From assembly GCA_029781035.1 (NCBI GenBank), contig JAKOXK010000077.1, positions 16,847 to 80,846 on the forward strand: a DNA stretch of 64,000 nucleotides, read 5' to 3'. Below, piece after piece: positions 24,117 to 33,292 of the stretch. Numbering within the stretch: position 1 is the stretch's first letter; every line of letters starts with the position of its first letter. Origin of the DNA: Armatimonadota bacterium (GTDB taxonomy: Bacteria > Armatimonadota > Fimbriimonadia > Fimbriimonadales > Fimbriimonadaceae). A program made the position numbers and the translations under genes. The notes under the pieces are model-generated. The model saw only the letters and a program-made list of their open reading frames with translations, ran no database searches and had not been told where the DNA came from.

Positions 24117-26024
24117 GTGCATAGGCCGCAGGAAGTTCCTGCCGGCACCACTATGCAAACAACTCGAGCCGAACCGTTGCCTCAGCGAGTGCGCCGCGTC
24201 CTCTTGGGGGCCCCGATTCCCACAGCTCGGGAACACCATGAACGTCTGTCCTTGTTCCTGGGGCTCCCGGTCTTCGCGTCTGACGCCCTGTCCTCAGCAG
24301 CCTATGCGACCGAGGCCATCGTCAGCATTCTTGTCCTTTTTAGTCTCCAGGCCCTGTCAGTGCAGCCCGCCATCACGCTCGCGATCTGCGCGCTTTATCT
24401 GATCGTCGTCGTCTCCTACCAACAGACTGTCCACGCTTATCCGGCTGGCGGCGGATCGTACATCGTGGCCGCCGACAACTTGGGTGAGAAGCCTGCGGTC
24501 ATAGCGGCGTCTGCCCTTCTGATCGACTACGTCTTGACGGTGGCAGTCAGCATCGCTGCCGGTGTCGCAGCCCTGGTGTCCGCGTTTCCCGGACTCCACC
24601 CAGCTCTCATCGAGCTCAACATTGGTTTCATCATTCTGATCATGTGGGCCAACCTGCGTGGCCTGCGCGAATCGGGGATGATGTTTGCCTTCCCCTCCTA
24701 CGGTTTTGTGCTGGGCATGTTCCTGATGATCGTGTTCGGCCTCTTCAAAGTCCATGCTGCAGCGTTGCCCAGCCAACGAGTGGTCGCCGACCCAGGAGCC
24801 ATTGGAAGCGAAGCGATGCTTCCTTTCTTCTTCATCCTATTGCGAGCGTTCTCGGCCGGCTGCGTCGCCTTGACCGGCGTGGAGGCCATCAGCAACGGCG
24901 TCCCGGCCTTTAAGCCTCCGGAGTCGAAGAACGCGGCCAAGAGCCTTCGATGGTTGGCGGCCATGATGATCTGCATGTTCCTGGGGACGGGGTACCTGAT
25001 CCGGTTTCTGCCCCAGGTTTCGCTGTACGCTACCGCCAACCCGGCTTACCGCACGGTCGTCTCTCAGCTCGCGGCTTACGTGTTCGGCCCCAACAGTTTC
25101 GGTTTCTTCGCGATCCAACTGGCGACGGCGACGATCCTCATCCTCGCTGCCAACACCGCGTTCGCCGACTTCCCCCGGCTGGCTAGTATCCTCGCCCGCG
25201 ACGGGTACCTGCCTCGGCCACTGGCCCGCCAAGGTGACCGACTCGTCTACCAAAACGGCATCATTGTCCTGGGAGTCTTGGCGATCGCCCTCGTCTCGTA
25301 TTTCAAAGGCGAGCTTGACCTGTTGTTGCCGCTCTACGCCGTCGGCGTGTTCACTGCGTTCACCCTCTCGCAATCCGGCATGGTTCGCCATTGGTTCAAG
25401 GAGAAGGGACGGGGCTGGACGACGAGGATCGCGGTCAACGGGACTGGCGCCCTTTGCACCGGTGTTGTGGCCATTGTCATCCTCACCACGAAGTTCACTG
25501 AGGGCGCCTGGATCGTCCTCGTCCTCGTTTCACTGGCTTCCTTTGGGCTGCTGGCGATCCGGCGGCGGTACCACTCGATCACGGAGCAGCTCTCGATGAA
25601 CGGCGCAGTTCGAGAACCTGTTGCTGATCAGCGCGCAATCGTTCTGGTTCCCCGTGTCCACAAGGGCGTCATGAAGGCGATCGAATATGGCAAGTCGCTC
25701 CACGCCGAAGTGAGGTGTCTGCACGTGTCGATCGATCGTCGGAGCGTGCCCGCCATCAAACGGGACTGGGACATGTATGTCGACGATGTCCCGTTGGTCA
25801 TCGTGGAGTCACCCTATCGGTCACTACTGGATCCGGTTCTCGAATACATCGACGAGATGCTGGAGCAGGATCCTGACAAGACCGTCACCGTGATCGTCCC
25901 GGAAGCGGTTGTGACCAAGTGGTACCACCTGCCGCTCAAGGAAAACGTGGCCCAGCAACTGAAGAACGCACTCGGAAAGCGCAGGAACGTCGTCGTTGCC
26001 AACGTCCGCTACTTCCTGAACTAG
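24117..26024 (+). CDS. KimA-like APC-superfamily potassium permease
   Basis: 635 residues, about 12 membrane spans over residues 45-490, then a soluble C-terminal domain of about 140. It closely follows the pattern I know from Bacillus KimA (YdaO): FASDALSSAAYATEA, YQQTVHAYPAGGGSYIVAADN, LGEKPAVIAASALLIDYVLTV and ANLRGLRESG. KimA is a K+/H+ symporter whose activity is held down by c-di-AMP in Bacillus; some relatives are annotated only as amino-acid permeases. The position next to kdpE and a shared direct-repeat box support potassium as substrate. Start GTG 24117 is the longest; ATG 24153 is equally plausible. Confidence 0.85.
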   Translation: MHRPQEVPAGTTMQTTRAEPLPQRVRRVLLGAPIPTAREHHERLSLFLGLPVFASDALSSAAYATEAIVSILVLFSLQALSVQPAITLAICALYLIVVVSYQQTVHAYPAGGGSYIVAADNLGEKPAVIAASALLIDYVLTVAVSIAAGVAALVSAFPGLHPALIELNIGFIILIMWANLRGLRESGMMFAFPSYGFVLGMFLMIVFGLFKVHAAALPSQRVVADPGAIGSEAMLPFFFILLRAFSAGCVALTGVEAISNGVPAFKPPESKNAAKSLRWLAAMMICMFLGTGYLIRFLPQVSLYATANPAYRTVVSQLAAYVFGPNSFGFFAIQLATATILILAANTAFADFPRLASILARDGYLPRPLARQGDRLVYQNGIIVLGVLAIALVSYFKGELDLLLPLYAVGVFTAFTLSQSGMVRHWFKEKGRGWTTRIAVNGTGALCTGVVAIVILTTKFTEGAWIVLVLVSLASFGLLAIRRRYHSITEQLSMNGAVREPVADQRAIVLVPRVHKGVMKAIEYGKSLHAEVRCLHVSIDRRSVPAIKRDWDMYVDDVPLVIVESPYRSLLDPVLEYIDEMLEQDPDKTVTVIVPEAVVTKWYHLPLKENVAQQLKNALGKRRNVVVANVRYFLN

Positions 26025-26112
26025 CCTGACGGATGGAGATGGGATGGTCGCGGACCCTGGGCCAAGGTTGGTCATGGTTCACTATCGAGACGATTCGCGA
26101 GAGGAGTGGTGG

Positions 26113-26805
26113 ATGCCCCAGCCGATTCGGTTTGTGATCATCGAAGACGAAGCGCCGATCCGGCGCTTTCTCAAGGCGAGCACCACCCCGGAGGAAGCCG
26201 AGTGGCACGAAGCCGAAGACGGGGCTGAGGGTTCTCGGCTGGTCGCCAAGAAGAATCCCGACATCGTCTTGTTGGACCTCGGCCTACCGGACCTGGACGG
26301 CCTCGACTTGTTGAAGTCGCTGCGAGAATGGACGGACGTTCCCGTCATCGTCGTCACAGCTCGAGGACAGGAAAGGGACAAGGTCTTGGCGCTGGATGCT
26401 GGCGCCGACGACTACGTTACAAAGCCCTTCTCGATCGCTGAACTGATGGCACGAGTCCGCGTGGCTCTGCGGCACTCGAAGAAGGGGCAGCAACCTACTG
26501 AAGCGGCCTTCGATTCCCGGGGCCTCAAGATCGACTTCGAAGCGCGCCTCGTGAGCCTCGACGGCGAGGAAGTGCGGCTCACGCCGACCGAGTACCGTCT
26601 GCTGGCTCTCCTGGCCCGTCACGCAGGCAAGGTGCTGACCCATCGGTACCTTCTGACTGAGGTCTGGGGCCCAGCCTATGACGACTCCACTCACGTCTTG
26701 CGCGTCCACATGGGGTCGATCCGTCAGAAACTCGAAAGAGACCCCTCGCATCCCCGGTTCATCCGTACAGAGACTGGAGTCGGCTACCGAATGCTCGTGG
26801 ACTGA
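26113..26805 (+). CDS. kdpE: Two-component response regulator KdpE
   Basis: 230 residues from ATG 26113. The receiver domain has acidic pocket Glu11-Asp12, phospho-acceptor Asp55 (VLLDLGLPD) and the conserved Lys in VTKPF. The OmpR-type winged helix follows from about 130, with LTPTEYRLLALLARHAGKVL, the recognition region STHVLRVHMGSIRQKLE and ending TETGVGYRM. The receiver IIEDEAPIRRFL and the whole C-terminus are characteristic of KdpE rather than of other OmpR-type regulators. The start is preceded by a purine-rich AGAGGAG site. Unusually it stands before the kdpF operon while its kinase gene kdpD closes it. Confidence 0.95.
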   Translation: MPQPIRFVIIEDEAPIRRFLKASTTPEEAEWHEAEDGAEGSRLVAKKNPDIVLLDLGLPDLDGLDLLKSLREWTDVPVIVVTARGQERDKVLALDAGADDYVTKPFSIAELMARVRVALRHSKKGQQPTEAAFDSRGLKIDFEARLVSLDGEEVRLTPTEYRLLALLARHAGKVLTHRYLLTEVWGPAYDDSTHVLRVHMGSIRQKLERDPSHPRFIRTETGVGYRMLVD

Positions 26806-26846
26806 ATCCTGCACAAGGAACCATCAAGATCAGCCTTTTCATAGGA

Positions 26847-26863
26847 TCTTGACAGCATCTTGA
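26847..26863 (+). promoter_or_regulatory. Direct-repeat operator (2 x TCTTGA, 11-bp period) upstream of kdp operon
   Basis: TCTTGA at 26847-26852 and 26858-26863, same hexamer and period as at 24048-24064. An inverted copy (TCAAGA) lies at 26824-26829. The site lies 127 bases before the first small ORF of the kdp operon and is the probable KdpE-P binding site. No clear -10 can be assigned. Confidence 0.65.
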
Positions 26864-26989
26864 CGATGTCAGGCCATCCCTTGTCTCGGCATTGACGGTT
26901 CCAAGGGACACCATGTTCTCGGTTCAATCCGCAGAGGTGCTTTGGCGAGCCAAGGCGACGAGGCGGCTTGACCGGAGGGTCGATTGACC

Positions 26990-27094
26990 ATGGACGATGC
27001 CTTCTATCTTGCCGTCGCCGCGGCTTTCTTCGCGGTTTCCGCCCTGTACGTGACTGGGCTCAAGAGACTTCAGCCCAAGGCAGACGATGAGTGA
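26990..27094 (+). CDS. 34-residue membrane peptide preceding kdpF
   Basis: ATG 26990 to TGA 27092-27094. One membrane span (FYLAVAAAFFAVSALYVTGL) follows an acidic start and is followed by a basic/acidic tail (KRLQPKADDE). It overlaps kdpF by eight bases. I recall similar one-span peptides ahead of kdpF in other kdp operons, but not as a named family. It might assist assembly or stability of the Kdp complex as KdpF does. Support: start within a continuous operon, overlap coupling and clean topology. It is too short for routine gene callers. Confidence 0.6.
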   Translation: MDDAFYLAVAAAFFAVSALYVTGLKRLQPKADDE

Positions 27095-27173
27095 CACCGC
27101 TTGGATCGCCGTTTTGTGCGTCGGACTCCTCGGCTACCTGCTCTACGCGCTCTTGAAGCCGGAGAAGTTTTGA
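27087..27173 (+). CDS. kdpF: Potassium-transporting ATPase KdpF subunit
   Basis: 28-residue one-span peptide that in E. coli stabilises the KdpABC complex. The sequence AWIAVLCVGLLGYLLYALL followed by KPEKF has the two family hallmarks: a GYL-Y-AL helix and an ending close to PE-x-F. It sits directly before kdpA, separated by one base. Below the size seen by most gene finders, but sequence and position make the call secure. Confidence 0.95.
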   Translation: MSDTAWIAVLCVGLLGYLLYALLKPEKF

Positions 27174-27174
27174 G

Positions 27175-28962
27175 ATGACACTTTCTGCCGTTCTCCAGGT
27201 CTTGATCTTCTTTGGACTCGTACTCCTCGTCACGAAACCGATCGGCGTCTTCATGGCGAAGGTCTTTGAAGGCGAGTCCACGTTCCTTCACCCTGCGCTC
27301 GGTTGGCTGGAGCGCTCCACACTCCGCTGGCTCCGCGTGAGAAGCGATGACGACCAGCCTTGGCACCGGTACGCCTTGTCCCTACTGGGCTTCAGCGCCG
27401 TCTCGATGGCGGTGTCGTACGCAATCCTCCGTTTACAGGGCTGGCTGCCTCTCAACCCCCAACATATGGGGACAGCCCAAATGCCAGCCCATCTCGCCTT
27501 CAACACGTCGGCGAGTTTCACGACCAACACCAATTGGCAGAGCTATTCGCCTGAGCTGACCCTGAGCTACTTGTCCAACATGGTCGCGCTCGCGATCCAC
27601 AACTGGGCTTCCGCAGCGGCCGGTATCGCCGTTGCCATCGCGCTTGTCCGAGGCTTTGCACGCCACAGCGCCAAAGGTATCGGTAGCTTTTGGGTGGATG
27701 TCGTCCGTGCTACGGTCTACGTGCTCCTTCCTATCAGCTTCCTGGGCGCGCTTGTCCTTGTCTGGCAAGGAGTTCCGCAGAACTTCCTCCCTTACCAGAC
27801 GGTGACAACCCTGGAGGGCGCCAAGCAAACGTTCGCCATGGGCCCGGTCGCGTCCCAGGAGGTCATAAAGATGCTGGGGACCAACGGCGGCGGGTTCTTC
27901 AACGCGAATTCGTCCCACCCGTTTGAAAACCCGAACAACGGTGTGAACCTGCTGCAGATCGTCATGATCTTCGCGATCCCCGCGGGCTTGACCTACACGT
28001 TTGGCAAGATGGTGGGCAACGTTCGCCAAGGGTGGGCCGTTTTTGCCGCTATGTCGGTGCTCTTTTTGGCCGGGGCACTCATCTGTGTCAGCCAAGAGCA
28101 GACCGGCAATCCCCTCTTCACGCGCCTCGGTGTCCAGGCGGGGAACATGGAAGGAAAAGAAGTCCGATTCGGGATCCCGGCTTCCGCCCTCTTTGCGACC
28201 GTCACAACGGACGCGAGTTGCGGTGCGGTCAACTCGATGCACGACAGCTTCACGCCTCTCGGCGGTCTCGTACCGCTTTTCAACATCGAGACCGGGGAAG
28301 TGATCTTTGGAGGAGTCGGCGCTGGACTCTACGGAATGCTCATGTTCGCCATCATCGCCGTCTTCATCGGCGGATTGATGGTCGGCCGTACTCCTGAATA
28401 TCTGGGTAAGAAGATCCAGAAGTACGAAGTTCAAATGGCGATGCTGGCCATCCTCGTCTTGGCAGCGAGCATCCTCTTGTTCACGGCACTTGCTGCGAAC
28501 GCGGACTTCGCCAAGTCAGGCGCCGGCGCCGCAATGAACACGTGGCCAGGATCCGCGTACGGTGGTGCAGACAACGCCTATGGCGCGACGACGGGCAACC
28601 TGAACAACGCGGGCGCCCACGGATTCAGTGAAATCCTGTACGCCTACTCATCGGGCACGGGAAACAACGGCTCCGCCTTTGCCGGCATTACGGCCAACAC
28701 GCCTTTCTACAACCTGACGATCGGCCTCGCGATGCTGGTCGGACGGTTCTTGATGATCCTCCCCTTGCTCGCGATCGCCGGCAACTTGGCGCGCAAGAAG
28801 CAAGTGCCCGCCACGGCGGGAACGTTCCCCACCGACGGCGGCACATTCGTCGTCCTGCTTGTTGGCACAGTGATCCTCGTGGGGGCTCTCACCTTCCTGC
28901 CAGCGCTGGCCCTGGGGCCGGTAGTCGAGCACTTCCAAATGACCGGGCTGCAAACGAAATGA
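27175..28962 (+). CDS. kdpA: Potassium-transporting ATPase potassium-binding subunit KdpA
   Basis: Channel-like inner-membrane subunit that selects and binds K+ in the high-affinity KdpFABC pump (595 residues). The four pseudo-repeats with their filter loops are visible: [15 protein letters not shown] (about 109-123), [18 protein letters not shown] (about 239-256), [21 protein letters not shown] (about 342-362) and [16 protein letters not shown] (about 488-503). About ten hydrophobic spans are present. Starts one base after kdpF and overlaps kdpB by ATGA. Confidence 0.98.
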   Translation: MTLSAVLQVLIFFGLVLLVTKPIGVFMAKVFEGESTFLHPALGWLERSTLRWLRVRSDDDQPWHRYALSLLGFSAVSMAVSYAILRLQGWLPLNPQHMGTAQMPAHLAFNTSASFTTNTNWQSYSPELTLSYLSNMVALAIHNWASAAAGIAVAIALVRGFARHSAKGIGSFWVDVVRATVYVLLPISFLGALVLVWQGVPQNFLPYQTVTTLEGAKQTFAMGPVASQEVIKMLGTNGGGFFNANSSHPFENPNNGVNLLQIVMIFAIPAGLTYTFGKMVGNVRQGWAVFAAMSVLFLAGALICVSQEQTGNPLFTRLGVQAGNMEGKEVRFGIPASALFATVTTDASCGAVNSMHDSFTPLGGLVPLFNIETGEVIFGGVGAGLYGMLMFAIIAVFIGGLMVGRTPEYLGKKIQKYEVQMAMLAILVLAASILLFTALAANADFAKSGAGAAMNTWPGSAYGGADNAYGATTGNLNNAGAHGFSEILYAYSSGTGNNGSAFAGITANTPFYNLTIGLAMLVGRFLMILPLLAIAGNLARKKQVPATAGTFPTDGGTFVVLLVGTVILVGALTFLPALALGPVVEHFQMTGLQTK

Positions 28963-31058
28963 TCAAAACACCCACAACGGATCCGAACACGGGATCACCC
29001 AAGGAACACGCGCCGCGGCACCAACCTCCGAAGCTCTTCGAGCCCGCCATTATGCGTCGGGCTGCGGTCGACGCGTTGCTCAAGCTCAATCCACGTCTGG
29101 TTGCCCGCAACCCCGTCATGTTCGTCGTGCTCGTGGGGGCGGCTGTCTCGACCTACTTCTTCTTCCACGACCTTGTTGCCAAGGGAGACGCGTTGTTCAG
29201 CGGCCAGATCTCCCTTTGGCTCTGGTTCACCGTCTTGTTCGCCAACTTCGCCGAAGCCATGGCTGAAGGACGTGGGAAGGCCCAGGCAGAGTCGTTGCGA
29301 AAGGCCCGGTCCACGATGCAAGCAAGGAAGCTTGGCCCTGACGGTCGAGAGGAACGCGTCCCGGCTCCCGCGTTGAACAAAGGCGACCTCGTGGTTTGCG
29401 AGGCAGGAGACATGATTCCAGCTGATGGCGACGTCATCGAAGGCATTGCGAGCGTGGACGAGTCGGCTATCACGGGTGAGTCCGCGCCCGTCATACGTGA
29501 GTCGGGTGGCGACCGAAGCGCCGTCACAGGCGGGACACGCGTCCTTAGCGACCGCATCGTCGTTCGGGTCACCCAGGAACCCGGGACGTCGTTCCTCGAC
29601 CGCATGATTGCCCTTGTCGAAGGTGCCGAACGACAGAAGACTCCAAACGAGATCGCCCTCTCGATCCTGCTTTCGGGATTGACGATCGTGTTCATGTTCG
29701 CAACGGTGACTCTGCTCCCCTATGCGCAGTACGCAGTGAGTGCTCAGGGCAAAGGCGCGGTGCCCTCGATCCCAGTGCTCACGTCCTTGCTGGTGTGCCT
29801 GATCCCGACCACCATCGGAGGGCTCCTGAGCGCGATCGGCATTGCCGGGATGGACCGCGTGATGCAGCAGAACGTTCTCGCGATGAGTGGACGCGCCGTG
29901 GAGGCTGCCGGCGACGTTTCTACCTTGCTTCTCGACAAGACCGGCACGATCACCCTCGGCAACCGGCAGGCAACGGCCTTCGTTCCGGCGCCGGGCGTCA
30001 CTGAAGCTGAGTTGGCCGATGCTGCTCAATTGTCCTCCCTCGCAGACGAGACCCCTGAAGGGCGGTCGATCGTCGTGCTGGCCAAGGAGGCGTATGGCAT
30101 TCGCGAACGCGACGTCGCGTCGCTTCAAGGCGACTTCGTCGAGTTCTCGGCGACGACCCGCATGAGCGGTGTCAACGTGGGCGACAGGCAGGTCCGCAAG
30201 GGTGCAGCCGACTCGGTGCGGCGATTTGTACAAGACCACGGAGGAACGGTGCCGAGCCAGGTCCAAGACTCGGTGGACCGGATCGCCCGTGAAGGCGGCA
30301 CGCCCCTCGTCGTTGCTGAAAACGGCCGCGTGCTGGGGGTAGTCCAACTGAAGGACATCGTCAAAGGCGGCATGAAGCAGCGGTTCTCGACTCTGCGGGA
30401 GATGGGGATCAAGACCGTCATGATCACGGGAGACAACCCTCTAACGGCCGCTGCCATTGCCGCTGAAGCCGGAGTCGACGACTTCCTGGCTGAGGCCACT
30501 CCCGAGAACAAGCTGGCCTATATCCGGCAAGAGCAGGCCGGCGGGCGGCTGGTCGCGATGACCGGCGACGGAACGAACGACGCTCCCGCGCTCGCCCAGG
30601 CCGACGTCGGCGTGGCCATGAACACCGGCACGCAGGCGGCCAAGGAAGCGGGCAACATGGTCGATCTCGACTCCAACCCAACCAAACTGATCGAGGTGGT
30701 CGAGATCGGCAAGCAGCTCTTGATCACTCGCGGCGCCCTCACGACCTTTTCGATCGCCAACGATGTTGCCAAGTACTTCGCGATCATTCCGGCCATGTTC
30801 GTCGTGACCTATCCGGAGCTCCAACGGCTGAACTTCCTGTCGAACCCACGTTCGGCGGTGCTCGCCGCGGTCATCTTCAACGCGCTCATCATCGTCGCAC
30901 TCATTCCGCTGGCCTTGCGTGGCGTGCGGTACAGGCCGCAAAGCGCCGCCGCCGTCCTCCGGAAGAACCTGCTGGTGTACGGGCTCTTTGGCATCCTGAT
31001 CCCGTTCCCCTGCATCTGGCTCATCGACCGCATCCTCGTCCTTTTGAGGCTCGCATGA
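28959..31058 (+). CDS. kdpB: Potassium-transporting ATPase ATP-binding subunit KdpB
   Basis: P-type ATPase subunit (699 residues) that energises KdpA. Phosphorylated Asp326 is in DKTGT (326-330). The dephosphorylation motif TGES is at 172-175; its Ser175 matches the inhibitory phospho-Ser162 of E. coli. The hinge [19 protein letters not shown] and the KdpB-specific [21 protein letters not shown] follow. The N-terminus is about 20 residues longer than in E. coli, a polar Pro/His/Lys-rich tail before PAIMRRA. Overlaps kdpA (ATGA) and kdpC (ATGA). Confidence 0.98.
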   Translation: MIKTPTTDPNTGSPKEHAPRHQPPKLFEPAIMRRAAVDALLKLNPRLVARNPVMFVVLVGAAVSTYFFFHDLVAKGDALFSGQISLWLWFTVLFANFAEAMAEGRGKAQAESLRKARSTMQARKLGPDGREERVPAPALNKGDLVVCEAGDMIPADGDVIEGIASVDESAITGESAPVIRESGGDRSAVTGGTRVLSDRIVVRVTQEPGTSFLDRMIALVEGAERQKTPNEIALSILLSGLTIVFMFATVTLLPYAQYAVSAQGKGAVPSIPVLTSLLVCLIPTTIGGLLSAIGIAGMDRVMQQNVLAMSGRAVEAAGDVSTLLLDKTGTITLGNRQATAFVPAPGVTEAELADAAQLSSLADETPEGRSIVVLAKEAYGIRERDVASLQGDFVEFSATTRMSGVNVGDRQVRKGAADSVRRFVQDHGGTVPSQVQDSVDRIAREGGTPLVVAENGRVLGVVQLKDIVKGGMKQRFSTLREMGIKTVMITGDNPLTAAAIAAEAGVDDFLAEATPENKLAYIRQEQAGGRLVAMTGDGTNDAPALAQADVGVAMNTGTQAAKEAGNMVDLDSNPTKLIEVVEIGKQLLITRGALTTFSIANDVAKYFAIIPAMFVVTYPELQRLNFLSNPRSAVLAAVIFNALIIVALIPLALRGVRYRPQSAAAVLRKNLLVYGLFGILIPFPCIWLIDRILVLLRLA

Positions 31059-31726
31059 ACACCTCTGAAACACCAAGCACCTCATCTCGTTCCCAGCGTT
31101 CGACCGTCCTCTGGCCGGCGTTCGCCATGACGGTTTGGTTCGTCGTCGTCACGGGCCTCGTTTTCCCGCTGGCAGTCTATGGAATCGCCCAGGTGGCGTT
31201 TCCACGACAGGCGAACGGCAGCTTCGTCCACGGTCCATCGGGGCAGATCGTTGGGTCAGTACTCATTGGGCAGAACTTCACCAAGACGGAGTACTTCCAT
31301 CCACGGCCATCGGCGGCGGGGAGCGGATACGACGCAGCCAATTCGGGAGGTACGAACTTGGCCCCGACTAGCGACAAGCTGATCAATGGTCTCCCGGACG
31401 ATCCGAAGACGAGGAACGTCGATGAGTCATTTGCTGGGGTCAAGCAGCTTGCCGTTGCCTTCAGGAATGAAAACGGACTGTCGTCAAGCACGATCCTCCC
31501 AACAGACGCTGTGACTCGCTCCGCCAGTGGACTCGATCCGCACATATCTGTCGCAAACGCCATGCTCCAATCCGGCCGTGTGGCCAGGGCCCGCGGAATG
31601 TCACGGGACGAAGTCCTGCAGCTTGTCCGAGATTGTACGGATCCCCCCTTCCTCGGCGTCTTCGGCGACCCTGCCGTCAACGTGCTCAAGCTGAACCTGG
31701 CATTAGACCAAACTAAAAAACCATGA
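31055..31726 (+). CDS. kdpC: Potassium-transporting ATPase KdpC subunit
   Basis: One-span subunit of KdpFABC with a large outer domain (223 residues). Membrane segment about 28-48 ([19 protein letters not shown]), then the family sequence [43 protein letters not shown] and, further on, the terminal [11 protein letters not shown]. The family role is to raise K+ affinity or act as a chaperone for KdpA-KdpB. Slightly longer than E. coli KdpC because of its polar start and end. It overlaps the porin gene, showing that the latter belongs to the same unit. Confidence 0.97.
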   Translation: MNTSETPSTSSRSQRSTVLWPAFAMTVWFVVVTGLVFPLAVYGIAQVAFPRQANGSFVHGPSGQIVGSVLIGQNFTKTEYFHPRPSAAGSGYDAANSGGTNLAPTSDKLINGLPDDPKTRNVDESFAGVKQLAVAFRNENGLSSSTILPTDAVTRSASGLDPHISVANAMLQSGRVARARGMSRDEVLQLVRDCTDPPFLGVFGDPAVNVLKLNLALDQTKKP

Positions 31727-32829
31727 GGCTCCTCAGTGTCTTCGCATGTTGCATCGGCGCTCTGAGCGCTTCGGCCCAGTCCACACCCGACTGGCAAGTC
31801 ACCGGTTACTCGGATCTCTACTACCAGTTTGATTTTGGACGCCCTGACGCCAGCGACACCGTCAACGGGCGAGGTTTCGACATCGCCAACCGGCAAGTCC
31901 GCATTGCCGTGGCACAGGTGGACTTTCTCAGGGCCCCATCTACGAAGTCCCCGTTCGGCCTGAACGTGCAGCTCTTTGCGGGCAAGAACGCCGACCTGAT
32001 CAGCTTGACGGAGCCCGGCGGCAAAGACAAGTACAAGTTCGTCCGCCAAGCTTGCGTCAGCTATGCGCCGCCCGGCGACCGCAACGGCGTGGAGGTCGAT
32101 CTGGGCAAGTTCGACACCTGGATTGGATACGAGGGTGTCGACATTCGATACCAAGACGAGTACAGCCGTTCGTTCAACTGGACATACTCCGAGCCGGTGT
32201 ACGAGACTGGCCTGCGCGTGACGGGGCGGCTCAGCCCCCAGGTGACAGGCGGGCTGTTCCTCGTACGGGGCTGGAACGAAGTCGAGGACGGCAACAGCGC
32301 CCTATCGGTAGGGGCCGCCCTCTCCTGCGCGCTCGGCCCAAAGACCACGGTGACCTTGCAGAACCACTATGGTGACGAAGGATCCGAACACGCCAACGAT
32401 GCGGGCACCTATGGCGGGATCGCATTCGCCAACCCAGGCACGGCCAAGGTCCATCTCCTCGACTTGATCATTACGCATCAGATCGATGCCAAGACCAAAG
32501 TCGCGGCCAACGTGGACAGCGCGACCTCGGACGGCGGGGCCAACAGCGGTACCTGGAACGGCGAGGCGCTCTATGTCCGGACTCAGGTTGCCCCTCGGCA
32601 CGCGGTCGCGCTTCGGCTGGAGCGCGTGGAGGACAAGGACGGTCTTCGCACCGGTGTGCCGATTCAGCTCTACTCCCTGACGGCCAGCCACGAATGGACG
32701 CTGGACAAGCACGCGACCCTGCGCTTCGAACTGCGTCGCGATCTTGCCAGCCAGCCGTTCTTCAACGATCGAGACGGCACATCGTCGTCCCGGACGACCC
32801 TGGCGCTGGGGGCCGTCTTCCGGTTCTGA
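31723..32829 (+). CDS. Porin-like outer-membrane beta-barrel protein of the kdp operon
   Basis: 368 residues. Signal peptide at about 1-18 (FACCIGALSASA), then alternating hydrophobic/polar strands with aromatic girdles (DWQVTGYSDLYYQFDF, VRQACVSYAPPG, RLSPQVTGGLFLVRGWNEVE) and a C-terminal strand ending in Phe (TTLALGAVFRF), the usual outer-membrane insertion signal. This argues for a diderm envelope. Its ATG overlaps kdpC, so it is made under K+ limitation; a K+-permeable pore is the obvious inference. Comparable barrels are found after kdpC in some other diderms, from memory. Confidence 0.78.
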   Translation: MRLLSVFACCIGALSASAQSTPDWQVTGYSDLYYQFDFGRPDASDTVNGRGFDIANRQVRIAVAQVDFLRAPSTKSPFGLNVQLFAGKNADLISLTEPGGKDKYKFVRQACVSYAPPGDRNGVEVDLGKFDTWIGYEGVDIRYQDEYSRSFNWTYSEPVYETGLRVTGRLSPQVTGGLFLVRGWNEVEDGNSALSVGAALSCALGPKTTVTLQNHYGDEGSEHANDAGTYGGIAFANPGTAKVHLLDLIITHQIDAKTKVAANVDSATSDGGANSGTWNGEALYVRTQVAPRHAVALRLERVEDKDGLRTGVPIQLYSLTASHEWTLDKHATLRFELRRDLASQPFFNDRDGTSSSRTTLALGAVFRF

Positions 32830-32836
32830 GTAACTG

Positions 32837-33271
32837 ATGCTGCCTCTCCTCGACCCTGTCCTGATCGCCGTGTTCCCTCGGTGGAACGAGGCGACAGGGG
32901 TCGTGTGCGACATGTTGCGCTCGTGGCCCCAAGGCGGTTTCGCCGTGGCTCTGGCCGAGGACGATAGGCAAGCGAGTCACTTTAGGAACGGATGGCCAGA
33001 AGACAGTCTTCATCCGTTGCTCCTGCTCAGGACTCGGGCGGAGCTGTCCCTTTCGACTGGTCTCGACGCCGTGAGCGAGATCATGTCGCGACAGCCTCGC
33101 CGGCCATTGGCGGTCTTGATCGCGGACGGCCCGTCGCTTCCCGATTTTGTCGAAGCAAAACGATCGGTCTGGAACCGGGAGTTTTCGCGGCTTGTGGCCG
33201 GCCACTTCCTCGACGTGCAGGTGTTCGAATATGCGCCGAGTTGGTCCACGGCTCCGCCCCGCGTAAGATAG
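32837..33271 (+). CDS. Unrecognised 144-residue protein between kdp porin and kdpD
   Basis: Cytoplasmic by composition: no signal peptide or membrane span. It begins LLDPVLIAVFPRWNEATGVVCDML, then mixed alpha/beta stretches (GGFAVALAEDD, PLAVLIADGPSLPDFV) and ends in a Pro/Arg tail. No motif recognised. It starts seven bases after the porin stop and ends 21 bases before kdpD, so it is part of the operon. The alternating strand and helix pattern might suggest a small nucleotide- or USP-like fold, but that is a guess. Confidence 0.65.
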   Translation: MLPLLDPVLIAVFPRWNEATGVVCDMLRSWPQGGFAVALAEDDRQASHFRNGWPEDSLHPLLLLRTRAELSLSTGLDAVSEIMSRQPRRPLAVLIADGPSLPDFVEAKRSVWNREFSRLVAGHFLDVQVFEYAPSWSTAPPRVR

Positions 33272-33292
33272 ACCGGAAGTGAGCAAGAACGT

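Noticed and set aside
24002..24152. c-di-AMP (ydaO/kimA-type) riboswitch before the KimA-like gene
   Set aside because: The gap is too short for the aptamer plus expression platform and the conserved core was not found. Only a small GTCCG/CGGAC hairpin is present at 24071-24085.
28995..30347. 450-codon minus-strand frame antisense to kdpB, and similar ones antisense to kdpA (27433-28434) and kdpD (34967-36043)
   Set aside because: Frames mirror codon bias of the sense genes and encode low-complexity His/Asp/Arg-rich products without recognisable domains.
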